Shown in pieces: positions 1 to 9,819 of a DNA stretch of 64,000 nucleotides. The stretch lies in contig CAVTGY010000007.1 of assembly GCA_963734395.1 (NCBI GenBank), forward strand, positions 992,001-1,056,000. Direction: 5' to 3'. Both the position numbers and the translations under genes were made by a program. Numbering within the stretch: position 1 is the first letter of the stretch; every line of letters starts with the position of its first letter. The notes below the pieces were generated by a model. The model made no database searches. It had not been told where the DNA came from and saw only the letters and a program-made list of their open reading frames with translations. This DNA comes from Bog-756 sp963734395 (lineage in GTDB: Bacteria > Actinomycetota > Acidimicrobiia > Acidimicrobiales > RAAP-2).

Positions 1-963
1 AACAAGGCCATGGGATCCCAGTGGAATAGCGTGACCGATCTCGACTGGGGCATCGACGTCGATCCCGAAGGCCTTGTCGATCACGATGGTCTGGCGATGC
101 AGCTGGTCAAGATGGCCGCGGCCGAGCCCGGCTCACCCATCGCCAACTGGGGTGCACCGCAGTTCACCGCGTTGGGCATCGAGTCGTTCAAGGCATCGAT
201 CAGCCAATTCATGCATGGGGAGCAGGGGGCGATGCTCACCGCCGCCAAGATCGTCGAAACCGTCCCCTGGATCGATGCCAAGTACTACGCGGCCACCCAG
301 ACCATGGACGAAGCGCGTCACACCGAGGTCTTTGCCAGGTATCTCGACCAGAAGGTCGGTGAGGCGTACCCGATGAGCCCGTTTCTCGAGGAGCAGATCA
401 CCTCGCTGCTCGAGGACAGTCGCTGGGATATCGCATACCTGGGGATGCAGATCGTGATCGAGAGCCTGGCCTTGGCCGCTTTCGGCGACATGCTGCGTCG
501 CACCGAAGAGCCGCTTCTCCGCAAACTCCTGAGGTACGTGATGTCCGATGAGGCCCGTCACGTTGCATTTGGAATTCTCACGCTCAAGGAGTTCTACACC
601 CAGCTGTCCGAGGCCGAGCTCAAGGAACGCCAGGAGTTCCTGCTCGACAATACGCTGCGCAATCGGGCCCGGTCGACGACACCCGAGGTGTGGGAGCGGC
701 TCGGAGTCGATCTCCATGCGCTCATGCCTCACTTGTCCGCCGCGGCCGGAAAAATGAAGGCCACCCCGTTCGCAGGGTTCCAGCGGGGATTCTTCGCCAA
801 ACTGGTCCCCAATGTGGGCAAGCTCGGATTGCTCGACGCCAACAGCGGCTACCTTCGCCAGCGATGGGGCGATGCCGGACTTCTCGAGTTCGAGCGCGCC
901 GACGACACCGCATCCGACTACGACTCCTACGACGCGGTCGCCGAGGACCGTCGAGGCAGTTGA
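1..963 (+). CDS. Ferritin-like diiron protein, 5' end outside window
   Basis: Ferritin-like/R2-like four-helix protein that would bind a diiron centre; the exact reaction (oxygenase, oxidase or hydroxylase of a lipid or amine) is not readable. Two iron-ligand helices are visible: DEARHTEVF near residue 102 and SDEARHVAFG near residue 180 of the visible protein, each giving the E/D..E..H pattern, with further acidic helices before them. The frame is open from base 1 and the residues before the first ATG (position 10) fit the family, so the gene is probably 5'-truncated by the window edge. It ends in a stop that overlaps the ATG of the next gene (963), suggesting translational coupling with the hydrolase. 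Confidence 0.8.
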   Translation, partial: NKAMGSQWNSVTDLDWGIDVDPEGLVDHDGLAMQLVKMAAAEPGSPIANWGAPQFTALGIESFKASISQFMHGEQGAMLTAAKIVETVPWIDAKYYAATQTMDEARHTEVFARYLDQKVGEAYPMSPFLEEQITSLLEDSRWDIAYLGMQIVIESLALAAFGDMLRRTEEPLLRKLLRYVMSDEARHVAFGILTLKEFYTQLSEAELKERQEFLLDNTLRNRARSTTPEVWERLGVDLHALMPHLSAAAGKMKATPFAGFQRGFFAKLVPNVGKLGLLDANSGYLRQRWGDAGLLEFERADDTASDYDSYDAVAEDRRGS

Positions 964-2180
964 TGAAGGTTGACCCGGACGGTGCCGGCTTCGACGGGGT
1001 GCGGCTCGAGCGCCTGACCGAGCACTTCACCGATCGCTACGTGAACCCGGGGAAGATCGCCGGTTGTCAGATCGCCGTGACCCGCGGTGGGAGGCTCGCT
1101 TACTGGCGATCGATGGGCATGATGGACCGAGAACGAGCCAAGGCTGTCGAGGACGACACGATCTGGCGCATCTATTCGATGACCAAGCCGATCACCTCGG
1201 TGGCTCTGATGCAGCTCTATGAACGGGGCCTGTTTCAGCTGACCGACCCGGTTCACCGGTACATCCCCGAATGGCGCGACATCAAGGTGGGCGAGCTGCA
1301 GCCTGACGATTCGATCCGTCTGGTCGAGCCGCATCGACCGGTGTCCATCCGCGACGCGCTCACCCACATGACCGGACTGCCCGGGAGCGTCGTGCCCGGG
1401 CATCCGACCGACGACCAGTTCAGGGTGGCGGTCCACGCGCTCGGCACGGGATGACCTTGGAGAAGGTCTGTGCACTGCTCGCTGACTTCCCGCTCAAGTT
1501 CCATCCGGGCACCCGATGGAACTACGGGTTGTCCACCGATGTCTGCGCCCGACTGGTGGAGATCCTTTCGGGTCTCACCTTCGACCGTTACCTTCAGGCC
1601 AATGTGTTCGACCCGCTCGACATGGTGGACACCGGATTTTGGGTGCCCGAGGAGTCGATGGACAGGTTCGCGGCCGGCTATCGATACCGGCACGGCGCAC
1701 CTCCTGAGCTCATGGACGATCCTGCCGACAGTGGCTACCGCCGTTTGCGCTCGTACCTGTCCGGCGCCGGCGGTTTGGTCTCCACGTCGGGCGACTACCT
1801 GCGCTTCAGCCAGATGCTCCTCGGTGGAGGCGAGCTCGGTGGGCGGCGCATCATCGGCCGCAAGACCCTCGAGTTGATGACCGGCAACCACCTCCCCGAG
1901 GACGGTGATCTGTCCAGTACCGCCACCGGTGGATTCGGCGAGGCCGAGTTCGAAGGGGTCGGTTTCGGCCTCGGCTTCGCCATCGGCAATGGGCCGATTG
2001 CGACTGCCACCGCCGGTTCGCCCGGGTGAGTACTACTGGGGCGGAGCGGCCAGCACCGCGTTCTGGATCGACCCGACGGAGGACCTGGCCGTGGTGTTCA
2101 TGACCCAGTTGTTTCCCTCGGTCTCCTACCCGTTCCGTGCGCAGTTGCGAGCGCTGGTGTACCAGGCGCTCGCTGACTGA
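963..2180 (+). CDS. Serine hydrolase, beta-lactamase class C/esterase family (two frameshifts)
   Basis: Penicillin-binding-protein-like serine hydrolase (esterase/beta-lactamase C fold), about 405 aa once joined. The catalytic SxxK motif SMTK lies at about residues 72-75, a Tyr motif (WNYGLS) falls in the middle third, and the C-terminal YYWGGAAS strand replaces the KTG/HxG motif, as is common in the actinobacterial esterase branch. The frame breaks near 1450, where a G is missing from GGG before ATGACC, and near 2027, where an extra G sits in CCCGGGTGAG. Correcting both restores one continuous protein. The start ATG overlaps the stop of the ferritin-like gene. Substrate unknown. Confidence 0.8.
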
Positions 2181-2233
2181 GACCTGTCACGGGCCCTTGC
2201 TCGGCCGGTCATCGCGGCCAGACAGACCAGGTG

Positions 2234-2884
2234 CTAGTGGCGGAGCCGGGCATAGTGCCTGGCTCGGTCCACCGTTTCCTGGCTGGACTTTGCCAATGAT
2301 CCGGAGTCGAACGGGGGCTGGGGGTCATACTCGATCATCAGCTGGGCGGCTTGTGCCGCCGTGCGGTCGACCAACAACTCGACCAGGCGAAGGGCCATGT
2401 CGATGCCGCTGGAGACGCCGGCCGCGGTGATGATCCGCTGGTCGTGGAGCTCGACCACCCGCTCTGCGGTGGGTATGGCACCGTGGGCCGCGAGTTCGGG
2501 GTAGCACGCCCAATGGGTGGTGGCGCTGAGGCCCTGCAGGAGACCGGCCGCTCCCAAAACCAGCGACCCGGTGCACACCGAGCAGGTCCACCGGGTCGTC
2601 TCGTGCGCACGGCGAACCCAGGTGAGGATCTCCTGATCCTGGTGGAGAGGGCGTGTGCCGATCCCTCCGGGGAACACGACCACATCCGGCTCGGGAAAGT
2701 CGCCAAGGGTCGCGTCGGTGTTGACGCCGAGAAAACCGTTTTCAGTTCGGATCTCCCCCCGCTGATGACCGATGAAGGTGACATCGATGGAGGGGATGTG
2801 CTGGAGCACCTCGTACGGTCCGATGGCGTCCAGGGCCGTGAATTTGGGGAACAGGGGAATGACGATCTGCAGGTTGTCGGTCAC
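2234..2884 (-). CDS. DJ-1/PfpI family protein, isonitrile hydratase-like
   Basis: Cytoplasmic DJ-1/PfpI-superfamily enzyme of 216 aa, intact. The nucleophile-elbow Cys is C104 in SVCTGSLVLGAAGLL, followed by ATTHW, and an Asp sits at residue 19 in LDAIGPYEVL. This Asp/Cys arrangement matches the Asp17/Cys101 pair of Pseudomonas isonitrile hydratase (InhA), which hydrates isonitriles to N-formamides. The start is GTG at 2884. The function is inferred from the motif match; other DJ-1 members act as chaperones or transcription factors, but no AraC-type DNA-binding domain is attached here. It lies convergent to the serine hydrolase and downstream of the DMT permease. Confidence 0.75.
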   Translation of the reverse strand: MTDNLQIVIPLFPKFTALDAIGPYEVLQHIPSIDVTFIGHQRGEIRTENGFLGVNTDATLGDFPEPDVVVFPGGIGTRPLHQDQEILTWVRRAHETTRWTCSVCTGSLVLGAAGLLQGLSATTHWACYPELAAHGAIPTAERVVELHDQRIITAAGVSSGIDMALRLVELLVDRTAAQAAQLMIEYDPQPPFDSGSLAKSSQETVDRARHYARLRH

Positions 2885-2930
2885 CCGGGCGGGTCCGAAC
2901 TCATGCCTGGAAGGAAACCACAGGCACGAT

Positions 2931-3854
2931 TCATCCGGTGGGCTGGGCCCGACGCCTCGATCCCATCCGAGGAGACTCGTCGGATGGGAGCCCCGAGGCG
3001 GGGGATTCGTCCTTGCCGGGTGTCCCCGGTTGTTCCTCCCCGGCGAGCACCGAGACTCCCACCAGGGCGGCCGCCAGTCCGATCACGGCGGGGATCAGCC
3101 GACCGTCTCCATGGGCCAATGTCTCGTCGAACAGGATCGAGCCCAGCAGCGTGCTGGAGAAAAGCGTCATGGCGTTGCTCGACGCCATGGCCGGCGCCAA
3201 CACGCCGGTCTTGAGGGCTGACTGCTGCAAGGTAAAGCCCAGTACGGCCGAGATGATGAGGGCGTACGTGGTCCATGAGGACAGGATTGTGACCAAGCCG
3301 CCATGGAGGTCGCCGACGAACACCTTGGTCACCGCGGCCTGAAAGGCAAAGGCGCACCCCGCCGCCAACCCGAAGAGGAGTGCCTGGCGTCCGCCCGTAC
3401 CGCTCCAGCCCAGACCCATCAGGATTCCGATGGCGGAGGTCATCAGTATCCCTGCGATCCACCATTCAGTCGCACTGGGGTTGCTGTTGCCCGAATTGGT
3501 CTGGGCCACCGAAATGAACAGCACGATGCCGATGACCACCGCGGCGGCGCCGCCGACCTCACGGCGGCCCACGTGCTGGTGGGTGATCCGCATGCCGAGG
3601 GGGAGGGCGAAGACCAGGCTGAGCGTGCAAATGGACTGCACGACCACCAACGAGCCACGATCCAGTGCCGCTGCCTGTAGCACCCATCCGCCTCCCTGGA
3701 GCAGACCGCCGGCGATCCATACCGGCCGTCGAAGTATCTGGAGCAGGAAGCGGGGATCCTCACCGCCGGCGGGTGCCTGCAGGGCCCCCTTCTGTTGGAG
3801 GACTGTGCCGAAGGCGAAGCACACCGCGGCGAGAAGGGCCATGACTTGGTACAC
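2931..3854 (-). CDS. DMT/EamA-type membrane transporter
   Basis: Integral membrane protein of 307 aa with about ten hydrophobic segments in two halves, typical of the drug/metabolite transporter superfamily. The N terminus (VMALLAAVCFAFGTVLQQKG) and the second-half segment with QQSALKTGVLAPAM resemble the actinobacterial DMT group often annotated as NIPA/EamA-like. The C-terminal 35 residues are hydrophilic (Gly/Ser/Arg-rich) and probably cytoplasmic. Intact. Substrate unknown. It precedes the DJ-1 gene on the same strand with a gap of about 46 bases. Confidence 0.75.
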   Translation of the reverse strand: MYQVMALLAAVCFAFGTVLQQKGALQAPAGGEDPRFLLQILRRPVWIAGGLLQGGGWVLQAAALDRGSLVVVQSICTLSLVFALPLGMRITHQHVGRREVGGAAAVVIGIVLFISVAQTNSGNSNPSATEWWIAGILMTSAIGILMGLGWSGTGGRQALLFGLAAGCAFAFQAAVTKVFVGDLHGGLVTILSSWTTYALIISAVLGFTLQQSALKTGVLAPAMASSNAMTLFSSTLLGSILFDETLAHGDGRLIPAVIGLAAALVGVSVLAGEEQPGTPGKDESPASGLPSDESPRMGSRRRAQPTG

Positions 3855-4137
3855 CGTTCTCTCCTTCCGGCTCGGTGAAGGTGCCCCCTATTATCCCAAG
3901 ATCGGACGCTCGGGGGCGGAACCGCGCCCAGGACGGCTTGGATCGACGTAGAGTGGGTATGTCACCTCCGATTCGGATCGGCCGCGCGTGGGCGCGTGTC
4001 CTCTTCAACTCGACTGACGGGTTTCTCACGATCGTTGGACAGCAGAGCGGTCAGGGGAGTCCAGATTGTCACCGGACAGCCTTCATACGGGCTGCCGGCA
4101 TCCAATGCGCCTGTAGGCAGCGACCGAGAGACCCACC

Positions 4138-5182
4138 ATGAATTTGGAGACGACCACACTCCGACCTGCGGAGTCGAACCGCGAGGACTTTGCCGAACTG
4201 GCCCGCATCGTCCGTGAGAGAGGCCTGTTGAGCCGGCGCCGCGGCTACTACCAGTGGAAGATCGGGACGACGATCGGGGCATTGGTGGCACTGGCCGGTA
4301 TCGCACTGGTGATCGGCAACAGCTGGTGGAATTTGCGTGGTCGCCGTCGGATTGGCGTTCATCTTGGTTCAGCTGGGTTTCATCGGTCACGACGCCGGTC
4401 ACCGGCAGATCTGCGCCCAGCGTCGTGGCAACCATGCCGTCGGCCTGGTGGTCACCAACCTTCTCGACCGGGTTCAGCTTCAGCTGGTGGCTGGCCAAGC
4501 ACAATCGGCATCACGCCCACCCGAATCGTCCCCGACCAGGATCCGGACATGGCGCCCGGTGCTCTGGCATACACCCGCGACCAGGTCGACGCCCGTGGGA
4601 GTTTCGGTCGGCTGTACGCAAGCGCCCAGGCCGTTGTGTTGGTGCCACTGCTGTTCCTGGAGGCGCTCAACCTGCACGTGGCCAGTGTGAAATCGCTCAT
4701 CGGGCGCAGGGATCGCGCCGCGATCGTCGAGTCAGCACTCCTGGCCGGGCACGTCTTCTTCTTCGTGGTGGTGCCGTTCATCGTCCTGTCCCCGGTTCGG
4801 GCCGTGGTCTTCATCGCAGTCACCCAATTGCTCTTCGGCTTCTACCTGGGGGTGAGCTTCCTGACCAACCACGTGGGGATGCCCACGTTGGTCGGCGGCA
4901 CTGACCTGAGTTTCTTGCGTCGCCAGGTGCTTACCTCGCGCAACCTGTCCGGTCCGATCTTCACCGGGTTCGTCTTCGGTGGGCTGGATACCCAGATCGA
5001 GCACCATCTGTTCCCGAGCATGCCTCGAGCCAACCTTCGCCGTGCCCGGAAGCTGGTCCGCCCGTTCTGCGCCGAGCACCGGATCGCCTACACCGAGCAG
5101 AGCCCCTGGCAGGCCTACTGTCAGGTGCTGCGGCATCTGCAAACCACCGGTTCGAGACGGTCCGCTCCTCGGCGTCGATTGA
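4138..5182 (+). CDS. Fatty acid/acyl-CoA desaturase (three frameshifts)
   Basis: Membrane fatty acid desaturase with all three histidine boxes present in successive frames: HDAGH (about 4388-4402), HNRHHAHPN (about 4500-4527) and QIEHHLFP (about 4993-5016). Box 3 with Gln before the His pair is typical of front-end/acyl-lipid delta desaturases. Transmembrane segments flank the boxes. Three +1 insertions (about 4332, 4450-4480 and 4525-4545) shift the frame and together restore it. The true stop is uncertain: frame 1 runs on to 5289 through antisense sequence of the neighbouring EcfS gene, whereas the TGA ending at 5182 fits the usual length. It likely introduces a double bond into membrane lipid acyl chains. 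Confidence 0.75.
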
Positions 5183-5994
5183 CGCAGGCTTCGGGGTCTG
5201 GTCTTCGAAACGGACGGGCGCCTCGAAGGCCGCCCGCCGAGCCGCCCGCCGGAACGTTGCCAGCATGGCCGATCCGACCAGAAGGATGAGGACGAAGTTG
5301 GTGACGGCCCTACCCGTGTCCCACCCGAGTGAGGTGGTGGCGTCGAAGACCAGGTAACGGTGCACGTTGACGGCGAGTGATGCCACCCGGCGCATAGGCG
5401 ATGCTGCTCTGTGGGTCGAGATAGAAGGGCCAGAAGGACAGGTTCAGCATGAACCCGAAGAGATAGCCGGTAAGGGCGCCGTAGAGGGCGAGCATGAATA
5501 CCTCCCGGCGACCTGATGCCGGCGGGAGCAGCCCGGCGAACAGATCCAACCCATGCGCACCCGAACATCTGATACGGCATCCATGGTCCGACCCCACCGG
5601 TGATCAGGGCAGAGGCGAAGAGTGTGGTGCAGCCGAGGACGAAGCCGAACCCCGGGCCGAAGACCCTCCCGGCGATGACCAGTATGAAGAACACCATTTC
5701 GACTCCGGCGGTTCCAGCGCCCAATGGGCGCAACGCAGCACCGATTGCCGACAGGACGCCCAACATGGCGATCGCCTTGGCGTCGATTCCGCCGCCGGCG
5801 ATCTCGGCGAACACGATGGCGAGGACGAGCACCAAGAGCGCCCCGAACATCAGCGGGGCCATGGACGTATCCCCGAACCTGCCGGGCGCCACGACGAACG
5901 GCCAGAGGAACGCGACAAAGCCGATGAACGAGGCCATCGCGATCACCGAGCGAGAGCGCAGACCGATGCGTATGGCGACCGAGGTAGTTGTCAC
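5180..5994 (-). CDS. ECF transporter S component, putative cobalamin-specific (frameshifted)
   Basis: Substrate-binding integral membrane S component of an energy-coupling-factor importer. Several hydrophobic helices are visible: MASFIGFVAFLWPFVV, LMFGALLVLVLAIVFAEIAG and, after frame changes, FMLALYGALTGYLFGFML and FVLILLVGSAMLATFRR. The GTG start at 5994 overlaps the TGA of the ATPase gene by 4 bases (GTGA). At least two frameshifts lie between about 5390 and 5560, and the 3' end is uncertain because it runs into the convergent desaturase. B12 specificity is inferred from the predicted upstream cobalamin riboswitch and the transcobalamin-like partners, not from the S-component sequence itself. 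Confidence 0.65.
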
Positions 5995-7618
5995 TGGCTG
6001 ACCTCCGCCACGGCGTCGGCCACCTGGTCCATGGTGAGGAATTCGAACGGGGCGAGGATCTTCGCCACCTGGGGGGCGAAGGCTGGTGAGGCCACCATCA
6101 CCTCGGGCGCCGGACCGTCAGCGACCACTTCCCCCGCCCCCAACACCACCACCCGATCGGCGACCGAGGCCACGAACTCGACGTCATGGCTGGAGACGAC
6201 CACGGAACACCCTCCGCCTGCCAACTGGTCGATGATCCCGATGAGCGACCGTTTGGCCGGATAATCGAGACCCCGGGTCGGCTCGTCGAGCAGCATGACC
6301 TTCGGCGCCGCGGTGAGCTGGACGGCGAGGACCAGTGAGAGCCGTTGGCCCTCGGAGAGATCGCGGGGGTGCTTCGACGGCGAAATGCCCGGAGCAAGCC
6401 GGTCGAGCAGTGCCCGGGCACTGACCGGTGATGCGCCCCCCGACTCCCGATCAGCCTGGTCGCACTCCTGGGCCACCGTGTCCAGGTAGAGCAGATCGGC
6501 AGGAGTCTGGGGCACGAGCCCCACGATGCCCCGGGCCTTTGCGGCCGACAGCGAGGCGGGATCGACCCCGTCGATGTCCACGGTGCCCGCTCTGACGGGG
6601 GCCCGATCCCTGGATCGCCCACAGAAGCGAGGTCTTCCCCGACCCGTTTCGTCCCATCAACGCGGTGACCTCGCCCCCCTCGAGATCGAAGTCCACACCA
6701 CGCACGGCGGTGACCGCTCCGTATCGGACGACCAGGTTGCGTGACCGCAGCACGAGGCCGGTGGCGTGCCGGGGAGTCGACCGCCGTTGACGAGGTACCG
6801 GTGTCGTGCCGATCCGGTTACGAAGGGGCACGGCCAGCCGACGGGCGTCGCGTACCGACAGCGGCAGGGGATCCCAGCCGGCCAGTCGACCGAGTTCGAC
6901 CACCGGTGGGGCGACCTGGGTGGTACGGAGCATGGCCGCAGGAGCTCCGGTCGAGACGGTACCGTCGGCTTTGACCTCGATGATCCGATCTGCGTACTGC
7001 ACGACCCGCTCGAGTCGGTGCTCGGCCAGGACCACCGTCACACCCAGGTCGTGCACGAGGCGAGTGATGGTGGCAAGCACCTCTTCGGAAGCGGTCGGAT
7101 CCAGCGCCGAGGTCGGCTCGTCGAGAACCAGGACACGGGGGTGAGCGGTCAGCACCGATCCGATGGCCACCCTCTGTTGCTGGCCGCCCGACAACTGATG
7201 AAGGGGCCGGTCCCGCAGGTCGGCGATGCCCAGGAGATCGAGGGTCTCCTCGACACGCTTGCGCATGACATCAGGAGGAACTGCCAGTTGCTCCATGCCG
7301 TAGGCAAGCTCCTCCTCGACGGTGTCGGTGGCGAAGCCGGAGAGTGGATCCTGTCCGACCACCCCGACCACGTCGGCCAACTCCCGTGGCGGACACAAAC
7401 GGGTCTCGCGCCCGTCGACCAGCACCCGCCCGGCCATGGTGCCGCCGGTGAAGTGGGGGACCAGACCGTTGATCGCACCGAGCAACGTGGATTTGCCCAC
7501 CCCGGTGCGCCCGACCACCAGAGCCAGCTCACCTTCGTCGATGCCCGAGGCACACGTCTCGGAGGACCGCTGACGTCGCCTCCGAGTAGGTGACCGACAC
7601 GTGGTCGAACTCGATCAC
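5991..7618 (-). CDS. ECF transporter fused ATPase A1-A2 (frameshifted)
   Basis: Cytoplasmic double ATP-binding cassette protein, about 540 aa, energising the ECF importer. Domain 1 has Walker A GRTGVGKST, signature LSGGQQQR and Walker B VLVLDEPTSALD with an H-loop (AEHR). Domain 2 has Walker A GRNGSGKTS, a variant signature LSEGQRLSL and Walker B VMLLDEPTRGLD with an SSHD switch. Fusion of EcfA1 and EcfA2 in one chain is common in actinobacteria. The GTG start at 7618 overlaps the EcfT stop by 4 bases, and the stop overlaps the EcfS GTG. Frameshifts lie near 7530 (before Walker A) and 6600 (after Walker A of domain 2). Confidence 0.85.
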
Positions 7619-8833
7619 GAGGTGACCTCGACGGGACGGGACCGGACCCGGGTCACGGTCCCCCGACGGTCGATCCGTCCCCGTCGCCGGAGCAGAGGCG
7701 GCTGCCGAACGACGGCGACCGTACCGGCGGCGGGGCCGCCACCGCGGCCACGGCAGCAACCATGATGGCCATCGCGGGCACGACGGGAAGAGAGGGCCAG
7801 CCGAGGGGATCGACCGGTGGGTTGAGACCGGTCGCGCCGGCAGCCGCCCCGGCCAGAAAGACAACCGCGGGCACCATTCCGGAGCCGACGACGATCCATT
7901 CAGGAAGTCTCCACGGGTCCGGGCGGTACTGGCTGCGTCCCACCCGACGGCCCCCGAGGGCCAGGCCGAGGCAGCACAGAAGTGACCCACCGAGGAGGGC
8001 GGGCGAGTCCGAGTGCGCCGGGCGCCGAGCCGTCGAGGAGACCGTAGGCCCCGACGCACAGTCCGCACATGCCACCCAGCATGAAGATCCCGGTTGCTCG
8101 TCGAGACCGGGCGGAGGCCCCGCCGGTGCGGCCGTAGCCACGCGAGTCCATGGCTGCGGCGAGCCGCAGGGATCGTTCCAGGGCGTCCTCCATGACCGGA
8201 ATGGCGATGCTGCGGAGCGCGTGGAATCCGCCGGTGGCACCGCCGCGGAGCTTCCTGGCCCTGCGTACCCGCTGCACGCTTTCGACCAGCTGGGGGGCGA
8301 CGCTGAGCGAGACCACCACCGCCACCCCGAGCTCGTAGAGCGCCCCGGGCAGAACCCGTAGGGCCCGTTTGGGATTGGCCAGTGCGTTGGCCGCACCGAG
8401 GCAGCACAGCAGGCACCCGAGTCGGAGGCCGTCATAGAGCGCAGACAGCGTGCCCTCGACGGTGACCGGGCCTCCGAGCTGCACCCCCGCAGCCCACGAG
8501 GGCAGGTGGATGTGAGGCAGGTCGAAGAGCACGTGCATGTCGGTTGGTATCGATGTCGCCTCCGAACACCGACCGGAAGGCGACCCGCAGGCGATCACGG
8601 TGAGGGCCAGGTACATGTAGTACTTGAACGCCCGGGCCCACGGTGCGTCGCTGCGGCGGTTGGCCACCACGACCCCGAGCACGCCGAGGACCAAGAGGAG
8701 CAGCAGCGGGTTGGTCGTCGCGCTGACCGCGGTGGCCAGCCCGAGGGCCCAGATCCACCAGGCAACAGGGTGCAGCGCCCGCGGCACCCGCCGGCTACCG
8801 ACCAGGCGTCCAGCGGTGCGCTCCGGTGGACAC
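7615..8833 (-). CDS. ECF transporter transmembrane T component (frameshifted)
   Basis: EcfT scaffold subunit linking the S component to the ATPases. The N terminus has hydrophobic helices (WWIWALGLATAV, LLLLLVLGVLGVVVA), and the hallmark coupling motifs RARKLRGG and AMDSRGYG lie in the cytosolic coupling helices. The likely GTG start at 8833 lies two bases after the stop of the secreted beta-domain gene, and the TGA at 7615-7617 overlaps the EcfA GTG. Several frameshifts (about 8790, 8540-8590, 8000 and 7690) split it. Position in the operon and the motifs make the family assignment firm; the exact residues around the breaks are not. Confidence 0.8.
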
Positions 8834-8835
8834 GG

Positions 8836-9810
8836 TCAGTCGGTCCGGCGCCGGCGCCAGGCGATGAGGCCGCCGCTCACCGCCAGTATTGCGACAATCG
8901 CCCCTCCGAGCAGGAAGGGGAGAGGGGAGTCCGAGGCCCTGGTCATGGGCGGCCACCGGAGCTGCGTCCACGATTCTCGGACTCGACGACGGCTTCGGCC
9001 CCCCGGCGCCCGGAGCCGCCCTGGTCGACGGTGCGGTGGTGGCGGTCGGGCCGGTCGAGCCGTTGGTGGCGTGGGGCCGGGTCGTTGCCGGTCGGGCTGC
9101 GGGGTGGTTCCCCCGACACCGCGTCGGTGGTCGAAGGCTGTCCGCCCCCGGTCGGTCCGCTCCCGGCTGACGACGCCACCCCTATCGGTGAGGTCGGGGC
9201 CGTAGTGGTGGCCGGGATGGACGGGGCCGCTCCTGTGGTGGTGGTGGTCGTGGGGCTCGAGATGTCGGTGGTGTCGGCGCGGACGGTTTCCGGCGAGGGG
9301 ATAGCAGGCTGACCCCCACCGGATCCTCCCCCGAATACCCACGCCTCGACGCTCCCGGCCACCGGGTGGAGGCTCTCCGCCCCCAACTGGCTGTAGGTCC
9401 ACGAATTCTCACCGGCATCGGCATACCAGAAGGACCAGTAGGCATTGCCCGGCGGGGTGGTGTTGCAGTCTTCGCCCTGGGGGTAGCCGGCAATCTGGCA
9501 GATGAACGCCAGGCCGCCGTAGCTGGCAACGCCCACCGGATCGAATCCGGTTGTCACCAGCGCATCGGCGGCGTTGGGAGGAAGTGTCGGATCGCAGACA
9601 CTGTTGATGTTCCCTCCCCACGTGGCGAAGTCGGCAGCCACGATGACCCCGCTCGAACAGTTGGCGACGGTGTCTGCGCCGGCTGGAGCGACCGGTTCCG
9701 ACACCCCGATTCCACCGAGGACGGACAGTGCCGACGGCCACCGCGCTGGGCCACACGATGGCACGCCGAACCGGTGCTCGTTTCACCGTCGATCCGGGCG
9801 TCGGAACCAT
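8836..9810 (-). CDS. Secreted, membrane-anchored transcobalamin beta-domain-like (DUF4430-like) protein (frameshifted)
   Basis: Predicted exported protein of about 320 aa. It has a signal peptide (basic VKRAPVRR, then a hydrophobic stretch, then VAPAGADT), a compact domain with four Cys (ANCSSG, NSVCDP, FICQIAGYP, EDCNTTPP) and AYWSFWYAD...SWTYSQLGAE, then a Pro/Thr/Ser-rich linker. A C-terminal helix (LLGGAIVAILAVSGGLIAW) followed by RRRRTD would anchor it. The ICxIxG...C...AYWSxW pattern is that of the DUF4430/transcobalamin C-terminal domain found beside actinobacterial ECF transporters. Frameshifts lie near 9745 and around 8950-9050. It is probably the membrane-tethered half of an extracellular B12-binding system that hands ligand to EcfS. 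The start ATG at 9810 is 9 bases after the toroid gene. Confidence 0.7.
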
Positions 9811-9819
9811 GGCCGGGCA

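Noticed and set aside
963..2180. Serine hydrolase as a true pseudogene
   Set aside because: Both breaks are single-base homopolymer changes with catalytic motifs preserved, the same pattern as in essential genes such as murD2.
2351..3214. Plus-strand frame antisense to the DJ-1 gene
   Set aside because: The minus strand has intact InhA-like motifs; this frame shows none.
3855..4137. Riboswitch or small RNA upstream of the desaturase
   Set aside because: No recognisable core; only an ordinary divergent promoter region.
5494..6264. Plus-strand frame of 256 codons across EcfS/EcfA
   Set aside because: It is antisense to motif-bearing ECF genes, and its composition (Arg/Glu/His-rich) is typical of a shadow frame.
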